NCBI GenBank assembly: GCA_966249405.1
Contig: CBINDO010000065.1
Location: 1-31,446 of the forward strand
Direction of reading: 5' to 3'
Length of the DNA: 31,446 nt
From: SZUA-265 sp966249405
Lineage (GTDB): Bacteria; Myxococcota_A; Polyangia; Polyangiales; Polyangiaceae
Part shown: positions 16,385 to 25,235 of the stretch, in pieces
Layout: the number at the start of each line of letters is the position of its first letter
Numbering within the stretch: position 1 is the stretch's first letter
The notes under the pieces: model-generated
Told to the model about the DNA's origin: nothing
Databases searched by the model: none
What the model saw: the letters and a program-made list of their open reading frames with translations, nothing else
Translations under genes and position numbers: made by a program

Positions 16385-16675
16385 CCGCAAGCCGCGAGAC
16401 GCTGCCGCTCGGCCAGCGACACCCGGCAGGCCAGACCGCGACGCAGGCCGGGTTGTGTAGGCGATGGGCGGATTGTTGCGACCGTGTGCGACGAGTGCGC
16501 GGTAGGGACCGATCTTTGGGTGGAGCGTCCCGAAGCATTCGTGAGGGGCGCGAACGGCGTCGACCTCGACTCGGCACAGGGTCGACAGCCTTCGTTCGAC
16601 GGACGCTCGGCGCGTCTCGTGTCTCGTGTCTCGTGTCTCGTGTCTTGCGTCTCGTGTCTTGCGTCTCGCGTCGAG
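16385..16675. other. Convergent intergenic region
   Basis: This gap lies between the stop of the small membrane protein and the stop of the soluble hybrid kinase. No gene is supported. Near 16420-16457, CCCGGC and GCCGGG arms could form a weak hairpin downstream of the membrane protein gene. The final part is the heptamer array, listed separately. Confidence 0.45.
16614..16669 (+). repeat. Heptamer tandem repeat, eight copies
   Basis: Eight head-to-tail 7-bp units of consensus GTCTCGT. Copies 1-4 and 6 are exact, copies 5 and 7 read GTCTTGC, and copy 8 reads GTCTCGC. A degenerate ninth unit, GTCGAGC, runs into the stop codon of the kinase gene at 16676-16678. The alternation of the GTCTTGC variant suggests expansion by slippage or unequal exchange. 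Confidence 0.9.
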
Positions 16676-19042
16676 CTACTCGCGGCGACTGACGCTCGAC
16701 AAGACCGCCGTCAGTCGCGCCGTATCGACAGGCTTGACGAGGTGCTCATCGAAGCCGGCGTTGCGAGCTTGTCTCCGATCTTCCTCGGTGCCCCAGCCCG
16801 TCAATGCGATCAGCGCTGGCTGCTTCAAGGTCGGCTCCTTGCGGAGCATGCGAGCGACTTCGTACCCGTCGAGTTCAGGCAAGCCGATGTCGAGCAAGAC
16901 CACGTTCGGCGCGAACTCGAGGGCTGCCGCCAGGGCTTTCGAGCCCGTGTGCACCAACCGCGTCGAGTGTCCAGACAACTCGAGGAGCGCCGACAACGCT
17001 TCGGCCGCGTCGACGTTGTCGTCGACGACCAGCACTCGCAGACCCTTGGCCACGTGGGCGGCTGCTTCGACCGAAGAGCTCTCGTGCGCGCCCTCGGCGA
17101 GCGGCAAGCGGATGCTGAAGGTGCTGCCCTCCCCGAGGCCGCCGCTCTCGACGCCGACGGACCCACCGTGCATCTCGACCAGATGTCGCACCAGGGCGAG
17201 CCCGATGCCGAGCCCCAGACCCGTATCGTTGCCGAGTTGGGTGAACATGTCGAATACCCGCGGCAACATCTCTTTGGCGATGCCCATGCCGCGGTCGGTG
17301 AGCCTGATCCACAACGACTGGCTTTCCACTGCAGCTTGCAGGGTGATCGGCGCGCCGCGCGGGGAATACTTTGCCGCGTTGTTGAGCAGGTTGGCGATGA
17401 CTTGCGCGATGCGCGTTGGGTCGGCATCGAGCCAGATCGGCTCGACTGGGACATCCACCGCGAGATCGTGTTCTCCGGCGTCCAAAGCTGGTCGCGAGAT
17501 CTCGATCGCGCTCGTGATCACGCTCCTCACGTCCAGGCGCTCCTTCTTCAGCACGACTTTCCCGCGCGTGATGCGAGAGACGTCGAGGAGGTCGTCGACG
17601 AGGCGCACCAGGTGAACGACCTGACGTTCCATCATCGAACGAGTGCGCGCGGTCATGACCGGGTCGTCCGTGAGCTGCAGGACGTCGAGCCCCGACCGGA
17701 TCGGGGCCAAAGGATTGCGCAGCTCGTGGGCGAGCACGGCGAGGAACTCGTCCTTCTTGCGGTCCTGGTCGCGCAGCTGATCGTAGAGCTCGGCGTTCTC
17801 GAGCGCGACCATGCCCACGCGCACGAGCTGGGTTAGCACCGATTCATGTACCTCGCTGAAGCCGGATTCACGTTTGTGTTCCAAGGTTATCGTGCCGCGG
17901 ACGGCGCCGTCACGGCCCACGAACTGCGCCGAGAGTGTGGCAGCGCCGTCGGGGGGCGGAACGTGTTGAGAGGCGGCCTCGAGCGGCAGGTTGCTGCTTG
18001 GAGGCAAGTAGCGCGCTGTGGCCCGGGCCGCGCCCACGATCGCACGCGCCTCCTCGGTCACGACGCGCAAAACGCTTTCGCGAGAGCTCGAGGCGTGCAC
18101 CTGCAATGAAGCTCTTGCCACGTTGGACAGCAGCCGGGCTTGCTCGGCGATTCGCTCTTGAGCTACGTGTTGAGTCGTGACATTGACGGTCACGCCGTCG
18201 AAGTGCACGGGATTGCCGTCGACGTCGTAGGCGGTGCCACCGAGCGCACGGATCCAGTTGAACGAACCCGTGTCCGGATCGACGGTCCTGTAGACTACGT
18301 CGTAGGACGTATGATTGACGATGGACTGCTCGATCGCAACACGAGTCGATTCTCTGTCGTCGGGGTGAATCCGCTCGTAGAACAGGTCGATCGTGACTCG
18401 CGCATCCTTGGGAAGGAAGAAGTGCTCCTTGACGCGCTCGTCCCACACGAGCTCGTCGAACGGCAAGTTGCAGTACCAAAAGCCGATGCCCGAGAGTCGG
18501 ACGGCGTAGTCCAGTCGGCTTCGGTAGTGAGCTTCGCTGCGCGCGCGTTCGAGGGCTTCCCAGCAGCGCGCCACGACCTGCCGCACGAGCGTGACCTCCT
18601 CCGGCGCCCAGTCGCGCACCACCTTCTGGTGCACCGCCATTGCGGCGGTGAACTTGCCGGCCTTGTGTAACGGCACACAAATGACGGCGCGAATCTCCGT
18701 GGCGCGGTAGGCGAGACGGTGCTCCTCCGCTATGCGTGGATCGTTTTCGGAGTCGATGACGACGTAAGCTTCACCGGCGCGCATCTGTCGCACGCACTCC
18801 GGGCCGAAGGCTGCCACTGGCCAACGCCCAACGATGCTTCGTGCGCCATTGCGAGGATGGTCACCGGTGATCACGAAGATGTCTTCGTTCTCGACGCTCG
18901 CGTAGGCGCACCTGTCCACGTCCAAGCGCTCCGACAACAACTTCGCTGTCGTGCGCACGACATCGGTCGGGTCGGTCAACTGCTCCGTCGCCACTGCGAG
19001 CTTGGAGAGGAACTCGTCCGTGTTTTTCACAACGGTGAGCAT
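16676..19042 (-). CDS. Soluble hybrid histidine kinase, GAF-PAS-GAF-HisKA-HATPase-REC
   Basis: From ATG 19042 the protein has 788 residues. The frame is open to 19243, but that extension has no domain character. The order is GAF (about 10-165), PAS (175-290, with FYERIHPDD), a second GAF (305-420), HisKA with H439 in FLAVLAHELRNPL, HATPase with N554 in NLLNNAAKYS, DRGMGI at 583-588 and GLGIGLAL. A C-terminal receiver (about 668-780) has VVDD, D718 in LLDIGLP, T748 and K770. No membrane segment is seen, so it senses a cytoplasmic signal. The C-terminal REC is probably an internal phosphate acceptor or sink. It lies downstream of cheB on the same strand. Confidence 0.93.
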   Translation of the reverse strand: MLTVVKNTDEFLSKLAVATEQLTDPTDVVRTTAKLLSERLDVDRCAYASVENEDIFVITGDHPRNGARSIVGRWPVAAFGPECVRQMRAGEAYVVIDSENDPRIAEEHRLAYRATEIRAVICVPLHKAGKFTAAMAVHQKVVRDWAPEEVTLVRQVVARCWEALERARSEAHYRSRLDYAVRLSGIGFWYCNLPFDELVWDERVKEHFFLPKDARVTIDLFYERIHPDDRESTRVAIEQSIVNHTSYDVVYRTVDPDTGSFNWIRALGGTAYDVDGNPVHFDGVTVNVTTQHVAQERIAEQARLLSNVARASLQVHASSSRESVLRVVTEEARAIVGAARATARYLPPSSNLPLEAASQHVPPPDGAATLSAQFVGRDGAVRGTITLEHKRESGFSEVHESVLTQLVRVGMVALENAELYDQLRDQDRKKDEFLAVLAHELRNPLAPIRSGLDVLQLTDDPVMTARTRSMMERQVVHLVRLVDDLLDVSRITRGKVVLKKERLDVRSVITSAIEISRPALDAGEHDLAVDVPVEPIWLDADPTRIAQVIANLLNNAAKYSPRGAPITLQAAVESQSLWIRLTDRGMGIAKEMLPRVFDMFTQLGNDTGLGLGIGLALVRHLVEMHGGSVGVESGGLGEGSTFSIRLPLAEGAHESSSVEAAAHVAKGLRVLVVDDNVDAAEALSALLELSGHSTRLVHTGSKALAAALEFAPNVVLLDIGLPELDGYEVARMLRKEPTLKQPALIALTGWGTEEDRRQARNAGFDEHLVKPVDTARLTAVLSSVSRRE

Positions 19043-19322
19043 TGCGAAGCAGGGAAGAGTTGTCCATGGGACGTTTTGGCTCGTCGGCAACAATGTTGCG
19101 GAATCACGCACGCCATGTCGGTGCGCTGAGCTGCTCCAAGGTGGGTCGGCGGCGGTGGGAAACCAAGCTGTTCGCGGGTGGCCCCTCGCGATGGGATTTC
19201 TTGCCTCGGTGCCTTCGGACCAGCCACCTCGAAACAACGCCAACGATCTGCGCGTGGCGCTGGATTCTTACACCCGCATGCTTACAGCGCGCACGGCCAG
19301 GCGGGACCTGTGCGTTAATGTC
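19043..19322. other. Gap between cheB-like gene and soluble hybrid kinase
   Basis: 280 bases between the stop of the CheB-like gene and the chosen kinase start. The upstream extension of the kinase frame covers 201 of them but looks non-coding. I see no clear hairpin or promoter. The kinase may have its own promoter or be read through from cheB. Confidence 0.4.
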
Positions 19323-19940
19323 TCACGGATCTGAGCCTGCACCTGGAGGAGGCGCCACGCGCCCCAGCGCGAGCTCAGCGAGCAGAGGGCCGACCTCGTC
19401 GACCCGCAACACGTGATCGGGATGACTCAGCTTCAGCGCGGCTTCGGGCATAGTGCGGGCGCGGGATGAATCCAAGGTTTGGACGATGGTGACGCCGCCC
19501 AAACGTTTGATCGTCGCCAATCCGAGGGCGCCGTCTTCGTTGGCTCCGCTCAGCAGCACACCGATTAGTGAAGGCCCGTAGACCTCTGCCGCGGACTCGA
19601 ACAGCACGTCGATGGCTGGTCGCGAGAAGTGTACGGGCGGATCGATGGAGAGCGAAAAGTGACCGGTGCGTTCGACGAGGAGATGATAGTCCGGCGGCGC
19701 GATGTAGACGTTACCCGGCTCGATCGCCTGTTTGTCGTCGACCTCGCCCACGGGCAATACGCAGTACGGGTCCAACACGCGCGCCAGTAGGCTCGGTTTT
19801 CCGGCAGGGACGTGGAGGACGATCGCGATGGGTAGCGAGAACTCAGCCGGCAAGGCCGCCAAGATCTGCGTGATCCCTTCGAAGGCGCCAGCGGAACCAC
19901 CGATCACGACCGCGCTCATCTCTCCGCGTCGTTCGCTCAT
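19323..19940 (-). CDS. CheB-type protein-glutamate methylesterase, no receiver domain
   Basis: A 205-residue methylesterase domain standing alone. The catalytic triad is visible: S16 in IGGSAGAFEGI, H43 in IVLHVPAGK, and D136 in SGANEDGALG, where the family usually has TGMGxDGA. Classical CheB has an N-terminal receiver that controls it; here that is missing, so control must come from partners. The ATG at 19940 overlaps the CheR stop (ATGA, 19937-19940), which fixes this start against the longer open frame to 20120. It would hydrolyse methyl-glutamate on a receptor or, as no receptor is encoded nearby, on another protein. Confidence 0.9.
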   Translation of the reverse strand: MSERRGEMSAVVIGGSAGAFEGITQILAALPAEFSLPIAIVLHVPAGKPSLLARVLDPYCVLPVGEVDDKQAIEPGNVYIAPPDYHLLVERTGHFSLSIDPPVHFSRPAIDVLFESAAEVYGPSLIGVLLSGANEDGALGLATIKRLGGVTIVQTLDSSRARTMPEAALKLSHPDHVLRVDEVGPLLAELALGRVAPPPGAGSDP

Positions 19941-20758
19941 GTGCGTTGGTAGATCCTCTCGTCGCGTGCAAATTCGGAGAAGGAGGCAGCGTGTGCCGAG
20001 AAGCGGACCGTCTCCTTTTGCCCGAGGCCGAGGAACCCTTTTCGGCACAAGGAGTCGCGCAAGACTCCGAGCGCGCGATCTTGGAGCTGGCGCTCGAAAT
20101 AGATCAACACGTTCCGACACGAAACCAACTGCATTTCGGCGAACACGCTATCCGTGGCCAAGCTGTGATCGGAGAACAAGATGGACTTCTTCAGCGAACG
20201 ATCGAACACGGCGGAGGAATACCGCGCCGTGTAATAGTTCGACAGCGAAGCGCGGCCCCCAGACAGTCGATAATTCTCGCTGAAGCGCGCGAAGCGGTCG
20301 ATGTCGTAGACGCCCTCCTCGGCGACGCGCAAGCTCTCGGGATTGATGTCGGTGGCGTAAATCTGCGTGCGGTCGAGGAGGCCCTCTTCGTGCAGCAGAA
20401 TCGCGATGGAGTAAGCTTCTTCCCCCGTCGAGCAGCCGGCGACCCATACGCGCAGCGACGGGTACGTGCGAAGGTACGATGCAACTTGTTCACGGAGCGC
20501 GCGAAAATAGGTAGGGTCCCGGAACAGGTCGCTCACTTGGACCGTCAAGAACCTCAGCAACTCGGCAAAAACCCGCGGCTCGTGCAGCACCCGTTCTTGA
20601 AGATGCGAAAGCGTGCCGCACTCGAAGTGCGTCAGTGCCGTCTGCAGCCGACGTCGGAGCGATGCCTCGGCGTAGCCTCGGAAGTCGTAGTGATACCTCT
20701 CCAAGATGGCTTGCAGTAGCAGCCGCAGCTCGAGGTCGCGGGACTCGCTGTCGCTCAT
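19937..20758 (-). CDS. CheR-type protein-glutamate O-methyltransferase
   Basis: 273 residues from ATG 20758. The N-terminal helical domain (about 5-75) precedes the SAM-dependent methyltransferase domain. Key motifs are SDLFRDP near 76-82, WVAGCSTGEEAYSIA near 105-119 (SAM binding), YATDINPESL, and LVSCRNVLIYF near the end. It would methylate glutamates on a partner. The ATG overlaps the stop of the large kinase (20755-20758), so kinase, CheR and CheB are translationally coupled. No TPR extension or C-terminal pentapeptide-binding feature is evident. Confidence 0.93.
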   Translation of the reverse strand: MSDSESRDLELRLLLQAILERYHYDFRGYAEASLRRRLQTALTHFECGTLSHLQERVLHEPRVFAELLRFLTVQVSDLFRDPTYFRALREQVASYLRTYPSLRVWVAGCSTGEEAYSIAILLHEEGLLDRTQIYATDINPESLRVAEEGVYDIDRFARFSENYRLSGGRASLSNYYTARYSSAVFDRSLKKSILFSDHSLATDSVFAEMQLVSCRNVLIYFERQLQDRALGVLRDSLCRKGFLGLGQKETVRFSAHAASFSEFARDERIYQRT

Positions 20759-23700
20759 TTTGCCATCCACACTCGCGATAGCGAGAGAAGCTTGTCCACG
20801 TCGACCGGTTTCGCGATGTAGTCGTTGGCCCCCGCTTCGAGACACTGGTCCCGGTCGTCAGCCATCGCTTTGGCGGTGAGGGCGATGATCGGCAGTTTGG
20901 CGAACGTCGGATCCTTGCGGATCTCGCGCATCGCCTGTAGCCCGTCCATCTCCGGCATCATGATGTCCATGAGCACCAGGTCGACGCCGGGCTTTTCAGT
21001 GAGGACCTTCAACGCCTCGCGCCCGTTGCGTGCGATCTCGATCTTTGCTCCTTTCGGCTCGAGGACGCTCGTGAGTGCGAAGATGTTGCGAACGTCGTCC
21101 TCCACGATCAGCACCGAGCGCCCTTCGAACACCGCTTCACGGTGTCTCACGTCGCGCAACATCCGCTGACGTTCGGGAGGGAGCTCGGCCTCCACTTGAT
21201 GCAAGAACAGCGTGACCTCGTCCAAGAGGCGCTCCGGGGAGCGAGCACCCTTGATGATGATCGAATGCGAGAGCTTGCGAAGTCGCTGCTCCTCGTCGTT
21301 CGAGAGCGCTCGCCCCGTGTACACGATGACGGGAGGGAACGAGTATTCGTCCTTGCGGGACATCTCTTCGAGGAGCTCGAACCCCGTTCGATCCGGCAAG
21401 CTCAGGTCGAGCACCATGCAGTCGAACGTCGACCGCTCGAGCTCCGCCAAAGCGGACTCTGCGTTGGCGGCAGCAACCGTTTCTACGTTGTCCGTCTGCA
21501 ACAATCGGCACGTTGCCTCGCGGTGTCCCGCGTCGTCTTCGACGACCAGAACTCGGCGCAGCGCTTGCGTCGCCTTCGACTCGAGCAGGCGCAAGGCTTC
21601 GCGGAGTTGGTCCCGTTGCACGGGCTTGATGGCGTAGCCAGTCGCACCCATCTTGAGCGCGACTTGCCGGTAATCCGACGCCGAGACCACGTGCACCGGG
21701 ATGTGCCGTGTCGCGCCGTTGTGCTTGAGGGAGTCGAGCACCGTCAGCCCGGACCGGTCCGGAAGGCCTACGTCGAGCACGATCGCCGTGGGACGATAGC
21801 GCTCGGCTAGTTGAAACCCCTCTTCCGCCGTGTTTGCTACGATCGCCTTGAAGTCGAGTTCGTGCGCCAGCTCGTTCAGCACGCGGGCGAAGTTGAGGTC
21901 GTCTTCGATGATCAGAATGGCCCGGCCGCCGGCAGCGACGTCGCCTCGGTCGTCGGCGATCGTCGGGACGTGCGGCGGGGTCTTGTTTGGCGGTTTCGAT
22001 TGCGGCGTGCCCGAGACCTGTCGACGAGAGACTTCGTTGGAAACCCTGGGCGCGGCGCTTGTCTCACGAGGCGCGATGGCTTCGGTATTTGCGCCGGTGA
22101 AGCACTCGGGCAACACGAGCGTGAACGTGCTACCTCGACCGGGCGCGCTATCCAGCGTCATCTCACCGCCGAGGAGCCGAGTCAGATCGCGGGAGATGGA
22201 CAGCCCTAGGCCGGTGCCGCCGTACTTGCGGTTGGTGGTACCGTCGGCTTGGCGGAAGGCTTCGAAGATCACCTCGTGCTGTTCGGATGGGATGCCGATG
22301 CCGGTGTCTTTGACCTCGAACGCAATTCGACTCTCGGACGCCCGCCGTACCGAGAGCCAAACACCCCCTTGTTCGGTGAACTTGAGGGCGTTGGAGAGCA
22401 GATTCTTCAAGATCTGTTGCAGGCGAGTCGGGTCGGTGTGGAAGTTGGGGGGCACACCCTCGGCGACATGCGTGACGAACTCGAGCTGCTTGTCGTCCGC
22501 GATGGGCTTGAACGTCGCCACCAAATCGTCCACCAGGCGAACCGTCGCGATGCGCTCGGGCCTCACGTCCAGCTTTCCGGCCTCGATCTTGGAAAGGTCC
22601 AGGATGTCGTTGATCAACGTCAACAGGTCGTTGCCCGCCGAATAGATCGACTCAGCGAACTTGACCTGCTCCGACGACAGATTGCCGTCTTTGTTGTCGG
22701 CGAGGATTTTGGCCAGAATGAGAGAGCTGTTGAGCGGTGTCCGTAGCTCGTGAGACATATTGGCGAGGAACTCGGACTTGTACGAGCTGGCTCGCTGGAG
22801 TTCGTTCTGCGTGCGCTGGAGGTCGTCGCGTTGACGTTCGAGCGTCTGGGTGTGCTCCTCCAGTTGAGAGTTGATCTGCTCCAACTCGGTTTGCTGGTTC
22901 TCCAAACGCGCCTGGGAAGACTGGAGCACGCGACTCTGTTGCTCGAGCTCTTCGTTCTGCGTGCGGAGCTCCTCTTGCTGGGCCTGCAGCTCTTCGGCTT
23001 GACGTTGGGTCTCATCCAGCAGCTCGGCCTGGCGCGTCCTATAGTGAGCGGAGCGTACCGCCGAGGCGATACCCTCGCTGATGCGCGAGAAAAGCTCGAG
23101 GTACGAATCGCTGACGGGCTGCATGAAACCGAGCTCCAACAACGCGAAGACCTTGCTGTCGTTGGCGGCCGGCGCGATCACCAGATTGCGCGGCGGGTGA
23201 CCGCCCAGGGTGGAGCGCACGTCGAGGTAGTTCGTCGGAACGTCCCGCAAAAGCGCGGTGCGATTGTCTCGGATGACTTGTCCGGCAAAGCCTTCGCCAG
23301 CGCGTATCAGCTCGGGTCCGATCCCTTTTGGATCGATGCCGTGGGACGCGAACCGTCGAAAGTGACCACCCTGTTCTCTCAGGTAGATGGCGCCCACTTG
23401 AGCGCCCAGATACTCGGTGAGAAAGCCGAGGATGCGTTCGCCCAGCTCCGGGAGCTTCGGCTCGCCCTGCATCCGGCTCAAGAGCCCCGTCTGAGCGACT
23501 TTGAACCAGTCCTCGAGCTCGTTCCGGAGACGAGCCAAGATGAACTGACGTCCGATGAACCCCAGCATCACGAACGTCAATCCAGCGACGGTGCGCCGCA
23601 CTTGCACGCTGAACACCAGCTCTGGCTCGAGGTCCGGCAACCCAAGGATGTAGCTCTCGAGGAGTAACAAGACGAACAACGCGCTCGTGGCCAGCGGAAA

Positions 23701-23859
23701 CCACGAACGCGAGGTGAAGAACGAGAGTGCCAGCGGTAGAAAGTAGAAGACCCACATCCCGAAGCCGATGCCCGTGAGATGATCCGCTGCGGCAATCACT
23801 GCCGTCAGAACCGCGATCAGGGAGTAAAGTGGAACATGGTCGGGGGTGGGCCTCCTCAT
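20755..23859 (-). CDS. Membrane hybrid histidine kinase with GAF, coiled coil and three receiver domains
   Basis: 1034 residues. About four or five hydrophobic segments fill residues 10-110. A GAF domain (about 125-270) and a long Gln/Glu-rich coiled coil (about 275-360) lead to HisKA with H370 in FLANMSHELRTPL. The HATPase has N490 in NLLSNALKFTE, DTGIGIP at 518-524 and GTGLGLSI. After a Pro/Ser linker come three receivers: D696 (VLDVGLP), D818 (VLDLSLP) and D965 (LMDIMMP), each with an acidic pair and Lys. GGAG lies 10 bases before the ATG. It is the first gene of the kinase-CheR-CheB operon and the likely sensor. Which receiver governs CheB is unknown. Confidence 0.95.
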   Translation of the reverse strand: MRRPTPDHVPLYSLIAVLTAVIAAADHLTGIGFGMWVFYFLPLALSFFTSRSWFPLATSALFVLLLLESYILGLPDLEPELVFSVQVRRTVAGLTFVMLGFIGRQFILARLRNELEDWFKVAQTGLLSRMQGEPKLPELGERILGFLTEYLGAQVGAIYLREQGGHFRRFASHGIDPKGIGPELIRAGEGFAGQVIRDNRTALLRDVPTNYLDVRSTLGGHPPRNLVIAPAANDSKVFALLELGFMQPVSDSYLELFSRISEGIASAVRSAHYRTRQAELLDETQRQAEELQAQQEELRTQNEELEQQSRVLQSSQARLENQQTELEQINSQLEEHTQTLERQRDDLQRTQNELQRASSYKSEFLANMSHELRTPLNSSLILAKILADNKDGNLSSEQVKFAESIYSAGNDLLTLINDILDLSKIEAGKLDVRPERIATVRLVDDLVATFKPIADDKQLEFVTHVAEGVPPNFHTDPTRLQQILKNLLSNALKFTEQGGVWLSVRRASESRIAFEVKDTGIGIPSEQHEVIFEAFRQADGTTNRKYGGTGLGLSISRDLTRLLGGEMTLDSAPGRGSTFTLVLPECFTGANTEAIAPRETSAAPRVSNEVSRRQVSGTPQSKPPNKTPPHVPTIADDRGDVAAGGRAILIIEDDLNFARVLNELAHELDFKAIVANTAEEGFQLAERYRPTAIVLDVGLPDRSGLTVLDSLKHNGATRHIPVHVVSASDYRQVALKMGATGYAIKPVQRDQLREALRLLESKATQALRRVLVVEDDAGHREATCRLLQTDNVETVAAANAESALAELERSTFDCMVLDLSLPDRTGFELLEEMSRKDEYSFPPVIVYTGRALSNDEEQRLRKLSHSIIIKGARSPERLLDEVTLFLHQVEAELPPERQRMLRDVRHREAVFEGRSVLIVEDDVRNIFALTSVLEPKGAKIEIARNGREALKVLTEKPGVDLVLMDIMMPEMDGLQAMREIRKDPTFAKLPIIALTAKAMADDRDQCLEAGANDYIAKPVDVDKLLSLSRVWMAK

Positions 23860-24112
23860 TCAGAGATGTCTCCTGCTCCGGCTTTTAGCTGGTTCACCCA
23901 GATCCCGGAAGGATATCTACGCCTTAGCTACTCATCTACGTCGAGACATGGCGGTTTGCGATCCGAGGCAACGACGACCAAAGCGTGGCGTTCTGCCGCG
24001 AGCGGCCGCCGGCAACTCACGCCGTCGACGGGAGGTGTCAGGGGCTCGGCTGCGAGAAACGCGGAGTGCGTCGATTGGCTAGTTTGGTCCGCTGTTTGCA
24101 TCGTGTTTCGCG

Positions 24113-25141
24113 ATGGCGACGAAACCAATCCCCTTGATGCGTCGAATTCAACCGTTGCGCTTGGCAGCAAGCGACACCGCGGTAGCTCAGGAGTGTGGGG
24201 ATCTCTATACGACCGCGTCCACCGGCGAACGGAGCCGATCCGTTCCACCGCGTACCATCCCCGAACCTTGGCTGAACTTCCCCGGTGATAAATACGAGAT
24301 TGGAAAGACCTTGGGGGTAGGGGGGATGGGCGTCGTGTACGAAGGGGTTCATCGCCTCACTGGGCGGACGGTTGCTCTGAAGACGTTGCGTTCCGAATAT
24401 CACACCACGCCAGAGGCGATTGAACGCTTCGTGCAGGAGGCTCGCGTCTTGGCGCAGATTGCGGGCCCCGGCGTCGTGCAGTTGTACGACTGTGCGATTG
24501 GCGAACAAGGCGTCCCGTACTTGGTGATGGAACGTTTGAACGGGGTCGACTTGCGCGATTGGCTGGACCGTCGTGCCGAGAGGCAACTGCCCGGCGAGTC
24601 CGTTTTGCGGATCGCCCTCGAGATCGCCCGAGTCCTAGCCCGCGTCCACGACCGTGGGATCGTTCATCGGGACGTGAAACCGGAGAACATCTTCCTCAGC
24701 CACAACGACCAGGGGAGGGCACGCGTCCAGCTCATCGACTTCGGTGTCGCCAAGCTCCCGAGCAGTCGCACTCGCCTCACGCTAGTGGAACACGCAGTTG
24801 GGTCGCTGCTCTACATCTCGCCCGAGCAGCTCACCGACAGTCGAGATGTCTCGCCTGCCTCGGACGTCTGGAGTATCGGAATGTTGATGATGGAGCTCCT
24901 GCGCGGCACACATCCGTACCCGGCGGACCTCACCGACGCGCAGCTCATCTGCCGAATCCTGTCGGACGAGCCTCCCAAGATCCCCGAACAGCTCCCAATC
25001 AGCGTTCCCCTGCAGGCTATCGTTCACCGCTGCCTGGCGAAGGAACCCGAGCAGCGTTATTCCGACGCTCGAGCGCTCGTCCAAGCACTGATAGACTGTG
25101 CTAAACAGGTGAATTGGGCAAAGCAGGGACAAGTGGTGTGA
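24113..25141 (+). CDS. Hanks-type serine/threonine protein kinase
   Basis: 342 residues with a complete kinase domain from about 61 to 330. The glycine loop is GVGGMGVVYE at 68-77, K90 lies in VALKTL, E109 is in the C-helix, HRDVKPEN is at 185-192, DFG at 209-211 and SPE at 236-238. All catalytic residues are present, so it should be active. There is no membrane helix or extra sensory domain, unlike PknB. The first 55 residues are variable, and another ATG at 24137 could be used. It is divergent from the membrane hybrid kinase across a 253-base gap and may link phospho-Ser/Thr and two-component signalling. That link is inference. Confidence 0.95.
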   Translation: MATKPIPLMRRIQPLRLAASDTAVAQECGDLYTTASTGERSRSVPPRTIPEPWLNFPGDKYEIGKTLGVGGMGVVYEGVHRLTGRTVALKTLRSEYHTTPEAIERFVQEARVLAQIAGPGVVQLYDCAIGEQGVPYLVMERLNGVDLRDWLDRRAERQLPGESVLRIALEIARVLARVHDRGIVHRDVKPENIFLSHNDQGRARVQLIDFGVAKLPSSRTRLTLVEHAVGSLLYISPEQLTDSRDVSPASDVWSIGMLMMELLRGTHPYPADLTDAQLICRILSDEPPKIPEQLPISVPLQAIVHRCLAKEPEQRYSDARALVQALIDCAKQVNWAKQGQVV

Positions 25142-25173
25142 GACTGTTTCGCCGCTCCGCACATGGTTGAAAT

Positions 25174-25208
25174 GAAGAGAGGCGGTCCTTGGGGACCGCC
25201 TCTTCTTC
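25174..25208. terminator. Strong bidirectional terminator
   Basis: AGAGGCGGTCC (25178-25188), loop TTGG, then GGACCGCCTCT (25193-25203). Outer bases ATGAAG / CTTCAT extend the stem to 17 pairs with one bulge. It lies between the convergent stops of the Ser/Thr kinase and the following - strand gene and can serve both. Confidence 0.85.
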
Positions 25209-25235
25209 ATTTGTGGCTGCCGTAAAGGGCGGCGA

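Noticed and set aside
16614..16669. Heptamer array considered as a CRISPR
   Set aside because: Units are 7 bp with no spacers and there are no cas genes.
16484..17836. Long + strand frames opposite the soluble hybrid kinase (also 16626-17615)
   Set aside because: The - strand holds intact HisKA, HATPase and receiver motifs. The + frames run through the heptamer array and have no recognisable domains.
19943..20120. Longer CheB start giving a 60-residue extension
   Set aside because: The extension lies inside the CheR coding region in another frame and is Arg-rich. The ATGA overlap at 19937-19940 gives a natural start.
22750..23667. 305-residue + frame opposite the membrane kinase
   Set aside because: Leu-rich translation is the mirror of the coiled coil and GAF codons. 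The - strand gene is certain.
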